From Heliopora coerulea (taxonomy: Eukaryota > Cnidaria > Anthozoa > Scleralcyonacea > Helioporidae): a stretch of 64,000 nt of DNA. The notes below the pieces were generated by a model. It searched no databases. It had not been told where the DNA came from and saw only the letters and a program-made list of their open reading frames with translations. The stretch covers positions 434,001 through 498,000 of the forward strand of contig JASJOG010000124.1 of assembly GCA_030142905.1 (NCBI GenBank). Reading direction: 5' to 3'. The position numbers and the translations under genes are program-made. Positions 57,201 through 64,000 of the stretch are shown one piece after another; within the stretch, counting starts at the first letter, position 1, and each line of letters starts with the position of its first letter.

Positions 57201-60200
57201 TATCTGCTGGGACAAGATTTCAAATACAATGGCAGACGATGGCGAATCATCCTGGAGGGTAGCAGGAAACGGTAAAAAAAAAGAGAATTGATAGAGAATA
57301 AAATGGAATCATTGAAATCATTGCTGATAAAATTTCATATGATAGAGGATGAAAATGTATTGCCTGAAGTTGAAAGTGTGACATCCAAAGCATTAAACTA
57401 TTCAAGTCCTAACAAGCCCTCTCCACGCAACGAGAACAAGTACCTACAACACATGTTCCACAACAATAACTAGAGCTCCGGTTTCATCAAACTCAACGTC
57501 TATAAAAGGACGAAACGAACGAAAGTGGCAATCTGACTACTATGACAACTTCGACACCTTACGTCCAAGGCGAAGGAACTAACCACATTGCTGAACACCA
57601 CTGAAAAAACGAAACAAAACATTGACTAGGACAGGGCAGAATGCACGACGTACAGCACAAACTACATTGAACGGCTTACATGCGAAAGTAGGTTTACCAA
57701 CTTGGAACAGGAACCTCTGAACCGATCAAAACAGTTACCAACACCTTACAAAAGACTTATTCAAAACTTAAAACAAATGCAATGATGACTTCACCCACAT
57801 ATATAGTCGCAGTCCGAAGATATCCCGTAAACAATCACCTACATACACACAAGATGGGAGGCGGATTCGGGTATTTTTATGACCAGTTTGCTAGGGGGTT
57901 CCGAGGCCGTACTACCCGGGAAAATTTTAATTTCTAAATGCCTGAAAACGCATTTCCTGCCATTTTAGAGCCGCAATTTTTAAAAATTACATGTTGTGTT
58001 CATGAAAAATATCTCGTATTCAACTTTATTAATTTGGAGTTAACTTGCGAATTACAGTTCGTTTTCCCTTGTTCAAGTTGGTTAATTTTACATTATCAAA
58101 ATTTTTGCCCTGATAGGAAAACCAGGAACTTTTAAGTGACTGAAAAGCTGCACGAGAAAAACACTTTACAGATTCACTCTATTTTCTACGGTTGAGACAA
58201 GTTGGATCATGCACAAAAACATTTCAGGGCGGAAAGCATAACTTTAAAAGAATGTTACAGGAAAACCTAGGAGGCATCAACAACTGTAATTTTCAATGAA
58301 TTTGTATGACAGACATTTGTATGCAACATGTATTTTATACAATTGTGACAACAATACCCAAATTTTATCTGGGAGAATCTGTGAAGACAACCATTTTTTT
58401 TAAATTTTATTTTTTTGGTGAGGAAGGGGATAAGATAAATAAACAGGTTGACTGTTCCTGAATGTTCCCCTTCCTTCAACTTCGAATGGAGCCGTCATAG
58501 CGACAGTCACCAACACTCTTTCTCAAGACCACCCTAACCTAGACGATCGCCCTTCCACACGTATTCACATATTTTTTTTCTAAAATATTTTCAAAAGTTA
58601 ACTCCCCGGAAAACTTTTGGCCCCGTTCAGCAGGCCCTGGTCAGGCAATTGATCACCTGGATTGGATGAACCTACCTCGCAACCTGACTGATAACCAAAC
58701 TCGCGGTTGTAAGCCACCCAGGTTAGGGGAAATAGGTACTGAGTTACATGGGATGCAATAACAGTGAGGCCTTTAAGGCAACAACAGGTACAGATATCTG
58801 GGATGTTTGTGCAGCAAGAAAATTTGGATATTGAAACCGGGTTCAGATCTAATTTCAGTCAATTGATTATCAGAAGTCTGAATGTTCGCGTTGAAACACT
58901 AGCTCAGTTTTCGCTTATGTATTTTGTACTTCTTTAGAAATTTTTCATTAAATAATTGCCAAAATATTGTTCAATTATTTCATTTGTTAAAAATAATAGA
59001 AATCTATGATGAAGAGCCTTATATGCTTTATTCTATTCAGATAAAACAGAACTGTATTTCTATCAAAATGAACCCTTTTCCACTGTAGTTATCTCTCCTT
59101 CACCTAAGGAATTAGTTGGGATGTTTTTTTAAATCTTGTCTGGCGAGAGCTCTCCCTTTTGACTGTTAAAATTGTATAAGAAAACATTCAGTAGCTGATC
59201 GTTTTTTATTTTTATACTGTCGAGATAAATCAAATTTACGTCGCCTTTGGAATGGTAAGTTTTAGCGGCGTAGCAGGTAACCAAGGGCAGCGGGGTGAGA
59301 ATCTCGAGGAGGGCTCCGTCGCTTTAGCTAGCAAAGAAGCAAAGGGAAATTTTTAATCCCCTCTGCCACAGTGGATATGTATTAGGTACTTATACATGAA
59401 TTCATATTCACTAAAGAATGCTGTGTGCGAACTCTGGTATGTTGACTTGTTGGCCAAACGATCGATCCGTATTGAAGCAATTTGATTTGATCTCGTTCTT
59501 TTCACGCTTGCATGGACTTCTGAGAAGTTGTTTAAATTAATTGAACACTGAAGCCAGTAAAACGATTTAAAACCGTGCATGTCATCGGAAACATTAATGA
59601 CCAAGACCTAAAATTCGGACATTGAGACGATTCAGGTCTGTGATGTCGTCGATCAAAGTCTTGGCAGCATCGACAATGCACTTATCAATCCGAATGCCTA
59701 TAGCGCTCAGGGACGTAGCTAGTGGGGGTGTCGGGGGGTGTGTGGCACACTCCTAAACATAGTTAACACGAAAAAAACCCCAGGTAAAGACCATGACAAT
59801 CAGGTAAAATAAAACTAAGTAAAGCTCAGCTAAAACCGATCTGCGAAGATAACTACTATCCGGATATCAAAGAAAATAAGATAAGTTAAACTTTGTACTA
59901 ATTCTTGTTAAACGCCATCGAAATGTGTAAGAGGCGGGTTTTATCCCCGATTTATACTGTGGTGATATTTGGACTTTTCAAATACATTTAAGCTCAACTT
60001 TCGTTCTAATGCTTATTTGAACTGCTGAAACTATCGATTATATCACCATTGACGTAATTTATTGGACAAAACATGGATTAATTATTGGTATGTTTTTGTG
60101 ATTTTGACTTGTAAATTATAATGGATTTTATTTCAAACTTTGTACAGGTGTTGTGTTAATAAAGATTGACATGGCACCAACAACTTTGTTCAAACTGAGG

Positions 60201-60724
60201 ATATATATTAAAGATACGTTTTTGAACAGAAACACATCTTTCTTTAAAACCTAAAGCAGGCAATGATAGCTGGGGAGTTAAGTCTCTTAGTTTTAAGTCT
60301 CTCTAAGACACAAATTAAATTTCTGGTATTTTTCCATTTCCAAAATCAGGTAAATAACTACCATGCACCACTCAATTACCAAAATCTGCTCATCACTGGT
60401 GGTTCAAAGCATATATCGCCACCAAGCTTCCCTCAAGTTAGTCGATGAATCCAGTAGGGGAAAGGAATGCACCAACTGATATACTTATAGGATCTGATCA
60501 ATAAATTGGAACTTTGTTGCCGATGAGAAAATAGGAGGAGAGTCTGGGCTTACAACAATTAACACTGAATTGGGTAGGGTTCTTCGGTCCAGTTGACGCT
60601 GGTACAGAAAAAGGCTCAAATACGATGAAGTACTGACCGTTGTTACAGAAGTGGAAGCAGTTGATCTTCTTAATTCGAGATCGATTTCACACATAATTAC
60701 GAGTCACCAGAAAGTATAATAAGT
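57201..60724. other. Interval without recognised gene; one hAT-like terminus
   Basis: CAGGGACGTAGCTAGTGGG at 59,708 is a typical hAT-type end, followed by GGGGTGTCGGGGGG, but no partner end was found. Open frames at 57,288-57,473 and 57,938-58,135 have no recognisable domain. Confidence 0.35.
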
Positions 60725-61255
60725 CTAACTGATACAGCATTGGCAAACAAACACACGAAACAAATACAGTACTGAAAAATCAATGGATCAAACTAATACG
60801 GCATTGACAAACCAACATATCAAAGTGGTACAGCACTGACGTACATGTAAAATTGACGCAGAATTGAAAAACTAAGACTACAACTGACTGTTTGTTTGTC
60901 AGTGCTGTATCAGTTTCACTGCTTTGACATGTTGGTTTGTAGTGCTGTAACAGTTTGATATGTTTATTGATTTGTCAGTGCTCTGTCAGTTTGATATGTT
61001 GGTTTGTTAGTGCTGTATCAGTTTGATATGTTGGTTTGTCAGTGCTGTATCACTTTGATATGTTGGTTTGTAAGTTTTGTATCAGTTTGATATGTTGAAT
61101 TGCTTGTACAGTATTACTTTGATATATTAGTTTGTCAGTGCTGTATCACTTTGACATGTTGGTTTGTCAGTTCTCTATCAGTTTGATATGTTAGTCGGTC
61201 AGTGCTGTTTTAAATTGATATTTTGATTTGTCAGTGCTATATCAGTTTGACGTAA
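60725..61255. repeat. About 32-bp minisatellite in inverted orientation halves
   Basis: Plus-strand copies of GTCAGTGCTGTATCAGTTTG with ATATGTTGGTTT run from about 60,895 to 61,255 (about ten units). Reverse-complement copies (CAGCACTGAC, CAAACCAACATATCAAA) run from 60,727 to 60,880. The junction lies near 60,890. Confidence 0.9.
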
Positions 61256-61328
61256 CAGACCGATAGCGGTGAAACATGTATAATCCCCACAGAGGTTTTT
61301 CAGTTGTTAAAACAGATGCATGTAAAGC

Positions 61329-62056
61329 TTAGTTTCCATATAATCGCTGATGATTGTTGGATTGCTGAAATCGTTCAACCAAATGATCACTGTAGATTGC
61401 TATCGATTGCGGAGATTTCTTTCCATATGATCGCCCGCACCACAGTATTTGATCGTCTCCTCACAAATCATTCAGCGGAGACTGCAACGAATCTTGAGTC
61501 ATCAATAAACTCAAACTCATGAGTCTGAGTTTAATGAACCTATGGCTCATTAAACTCAGACTGAGTTTAATGAGACATAGGTTCAGGGACCATTTTAATT
61601 GATGACTCAAGGTTTGTACTCAGTGCCCATGTTTGAGCCATTTGTACTCACCTCGTGTGATGTAGAAAAAAAAGACGAGGTATGAAACACTTGAGCTCGG
61701 AGTGAATTATTTGCTGCTTTTGGCGCTTAAAAGAAGACAAATTCTAGTGACATTTGAACGGCATCTCTGCCACAACAGGGCGAAAGGTTCTTTTGCTTTT
61801 TCAGCCACCTTCCCCAAACCATCCTCACGTTTTTAAATTTTGATTTTGCCATTGTTGTTAGATCGCTGGTCACTGATTTTTGTTTCCATATGATCGCCCG
61901 TGATCGCTGACGATCCCTGTGAGACGGAATATTTTCTATCCCAGCGATTGTGAGCGATCGCGATTGCTGAAAAATGTTTCGATAAGATCGCCGCCAATCG
62001 TTCAGGATCGTTGGCAATCAACAGTGATTATATTGAGTGATTATATTGAAACCAAC
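61329..62056. mobile_element. MITE with GTTTCCATATAATCGC ends and GATCGC-rich interior
   Basis: GTTTCCATATAATCGCTGAT at the left pairs with ATCAACAGTGATTATATTG...AAACC at the right. Internal words CCATATGATCGCCCG (61,424 and 61,888) and GATTGCTGA repeat. CTTA occurs on both sides as a possible target duplication. No coding sequence of its own. Confidence 0.7.
61524..61574. repeat. Double hairpin: three alternating copies of a 14-bp arm
   Basis: TCTGAGTTTAATGA (61,524) pairs with TCATTAAACTCAGA (to 61,560), and CTCATTAAACTCAG (61,546) pairs with CTGAGTTTAATGAG (to 61,574). The two stems share one arm, so they are mutually exclusive. Confidence 0.9.
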
Positions 62057-62261
62057 CTTAAGAGACAGCTGTGACAGGATATTCTGGCAAATCTTGATAC
62101 CGATTCTACTGATATGCAAGAGACAATGCCATATTTCAATACAATGTCACTTCATAACCGCAGTCAATCAATACGATCATTTACTGTATATGTATCAGTC
62201 GCAATGCACTCTATTGCCATCATAATGTTAACAGAGGCCCCTACAATTTCCTGAACAAATA

Positions 62262-62806
62262 CAGTGAAACCTCGGTTCTCGAACGACTCAGTAGTCGAAC
62301 AACTCGGTATTCGACCAAAAAATTCGAGTTCAAAATGTCTCTGAAGTCGAACAAATTTTCGGAGTTCGAACACACGAGTCGAGCCGAAGCGAACCGAACA
62401 CACGCGAACGGCTGGTCGAGTCTACCCGAGCAGGATCAGTTTGAGTCGACCCGCCATTGAAGAAAGACTCACGTCTTGTATTGTGCAAATTTTTCGCTTT
62501 GTTCGTAACATTGGACAGGTTCTTAGTTAAGGAGAAGAGGAAAGCAACTGCAGAGAAAGATTCAACTGAGCTAAAGAGACAAAGAAGGGAAAAAACCCCA
62601 GAAGGACAGTTACCCAGTCATTTTATGGAGGGGGACTCCCCTTCAAAGGAATGACCCTTATATAAATAGGCATTTATCTGGTGCTTAGGAACGGATTAAT
62701 CTAGTTTACATTATTTCTTATGGGAAATATAGTTTCGGTTCTCGAACAAATCGGTTTCCGAACAGAATTATGGAACAAATAATGTTCGAAAACCGAGGTT
62801 TCACTG
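62262..62806 (+). mobile_element. pogo/Tigger-like element, 545 bp, internally deleted
   Basis: CAGTGAAACCTCGGTT begins the left end, and the reverse complement of the right end is CAGTGAAACCTCGGTTTTCG. TA flanks both sides (62,260-62,261; 62,807-62,808). A frame at 62,457-62,654 ends in MEGDSPSKE, which may be the tail of the transposase gene left after an internal deletion. Confidence 0.85.
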
Positions 62807-62808
62807 TA

Positions 62809-63196
62809 TAATATATCGCTCCTGATAGAAAGCGTATAATTTTTGCTTGTGTAGGGAGCAACCGACAGTTACTTTGATGTCTGAGACACTGAGTGCATAG
62901 ATAACGGACTACTAAGAATGCTAAAAAAAATATCCCGCTGACAAATAAAAAAAGGGGAAGTGGCAAGACCAAAAATTAATTCATAATTACCATTTTCCAA
63001 ACTTCAACAAAATTGAAAGTTGGGTAAAACATTAACAAAATCTAGATAACTAAATGTATTTTAGAGCAACCATTAACCCAGCTTCATATGTCTGAACTTC
63101 ATGTAAACCCACCGTGTGGGCTGCATTTATAAAATTTTGAAAGTTTTCATTATATATAATCATTTCTTTGTATTAGAGGGAGAAATATGTATACTC
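62809..63196. other. Interval without recognised feature
   Basis: Nothing supported between the pogo-like element and the hAT-like end. Confidence 0.35.
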
Positions 63197-64000
63197 AGGG
63201 ACCGCGGAACGATATTTTGAGTCGGGGGGCTGACAGGGGGCGATAGCATGAGCCCACTGAAAAAATTAAATTCAATATTTCTGAGACGGTCGTGAATACT
63301 TCTTATTTCACTGACTACTGAGAAATCACAAAACACTCGTTATATTAACAGGAACAACTCAAATACTATCAGCTGGTCACTCAAATATCGGATATGTTGA
63401 TCGGATATTTAAAATCATAAACTAAAATGCGAGTGTGGTTCTTGCTATGTAGGTAGAACAACTCCACGGTTAGATGAAGGGATCAAGCAACATGTGCCCA
63501 GTGTTCTACGAAACAATACCGTACCATTAAAAAATCAACCAAAAAGGCAATGTATCTCTGCTCAACCGATTAATTGTGACTCGGCAATCGGTCGACATTT
63601 GTTGTCAAACAGATGTTGCGCCAATAACTATTCAGACTCCAAATTTAGCATCCTGGCAAAGTGCCGCTCAGCATTCTTTCTAAAGATTATGGAATCCATC
63701 TATATTGGCGTTATTTTGATGTTTAATCCCTCCTACGTGGGATGACATCATTGCCTTTACATCAGGTGTAAATATAAGCTGATAACTCATTTCTAAACAG
63801 TTAGCAGACGTTTGCACCTGAAAAGTTGTCTGCCGAATGCATGGTGCTTCTTTTTAGTATTTACTTTCACGCTGTGTGTTGGTTCCTCTAGTTCTTTTCA
63901 GAACTGTCTTGTATAACCATTTACCATGGTTAAGACGTTTTTTAAAGCGGTACTGAAATATTTAATTTCTTTCCAAAAAAGTGGGGGCTAAAGCCCCCCC
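63197..64000. mobile_element. hAT-like element, left end, running off the window
   Basis: CAGGGACCGCGGAACG with a following TCGGGGGGCTGACAGG is a typical left end, and the last bases GTGGGGGCTAAAGCCCCCCC look like the G/C-rich subterminal block near the other end. The middle is occupied by the Penelope fragment. Confidence 0.55.
63428..63745 (+). pseudogene. Penelope-like element, second type: GIY-YIG endonuclease fragment
   Basis: An open frame reading CECGSCYVGRTTPRL, IKQHVP, CDSAIGRHLL, NYSDSKFSILAK and SAFFLKIMESIYI ends with a stop. These blocks form the C-terminal GIY-YIG domain of a Penelope-like element, distinct in sequence from the one at 3,718. The expected Arg in the RLxxRI helix is Gly. 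The 5' part is missing. No frameshift. Confidence 0.75.

Overview
This window looks like an accessory stretch of an animal nuclear genome, most likely a cnidarian (coral or sea anemone). The inference rests on AT-rich DNA, split exons with GT-AG introns, metazoan domain types (Death domain, nucleoside-phosphorylase domain, SUEL-type lectin domain) and a dense mix of repeats: Penelope-like elements with hammerhead ribozymes, CR1/L2-like LINEs with a 2A-like peptide and PHD finger, hAT and pogo/Tigger-like DNA elements and tRNA-derived SINEs. No complete multi-exon gene is intact. Most long open frames are repeat debris.

The main architecture is a tandem array. A two-part segment, B (gene part) followed by A (non-coding part), recurs at about 22-27 kb spacing. 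Copy A1 is at 1-2,400 (its B part would lie left of the window), B1+A2 at about 16,440-34,050, and B2+A3 at about 40,430-51,490. Each B part carries, on the minus strand, exons of one gene: a nucleoside-phosphorylase (PNP/MTAN-like) core exon, a PNP C-terminal exon of 222 bp and a linker exon of 81 bp. In unit 1 a Death-domain terminal exon follows. The splice junctions I could place are all phase 1 and fit across exons. Both copies are broken, by different lesions: unit 1 has damaged PNP exons but an intact linker and Death exon; unit 2 has a better PNP domain but an in-frame stop in the linker.

Region by region: 2.4-9.2 kb holds a Penelope-like fragment with a hammerhead, a lectin-domain exon and a large nested palindrome built from SINE modules. 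9.2-16.4 kb has a LINE 3' end, a hAT-like MITE, a SINE and short tandem repeats. 16.4-34 kb is unit 1, interrupted by a CR1-like LINE (19.5-22.96 kb), a 1.75-kb pogo-like element and a 1.65-kb element carrying seven copies of an E-box/AP-1-like motif. 34-37.3 kb has an intron-containing hAT transposase pseudogene, two long palindromes embedded in (TA)n tracts and an unrecognised 127-aa reading frame. 40.4-51.5 kb is unit 2, with a nested pair of DNA transposons, a hAT MITE with perfect target duplication and a 530-bp (TAGG)n array. 51.5-64 kb is mostly minisatellites, MITEs and a second Penelope-like endonuclease fragment.

Because the same ancestral segment exists two or three times, insertions present in one copy and absent from another can be ordered in time. 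Most mobile elements here arrived after the units duplicated, while one SINE predates the duplication.
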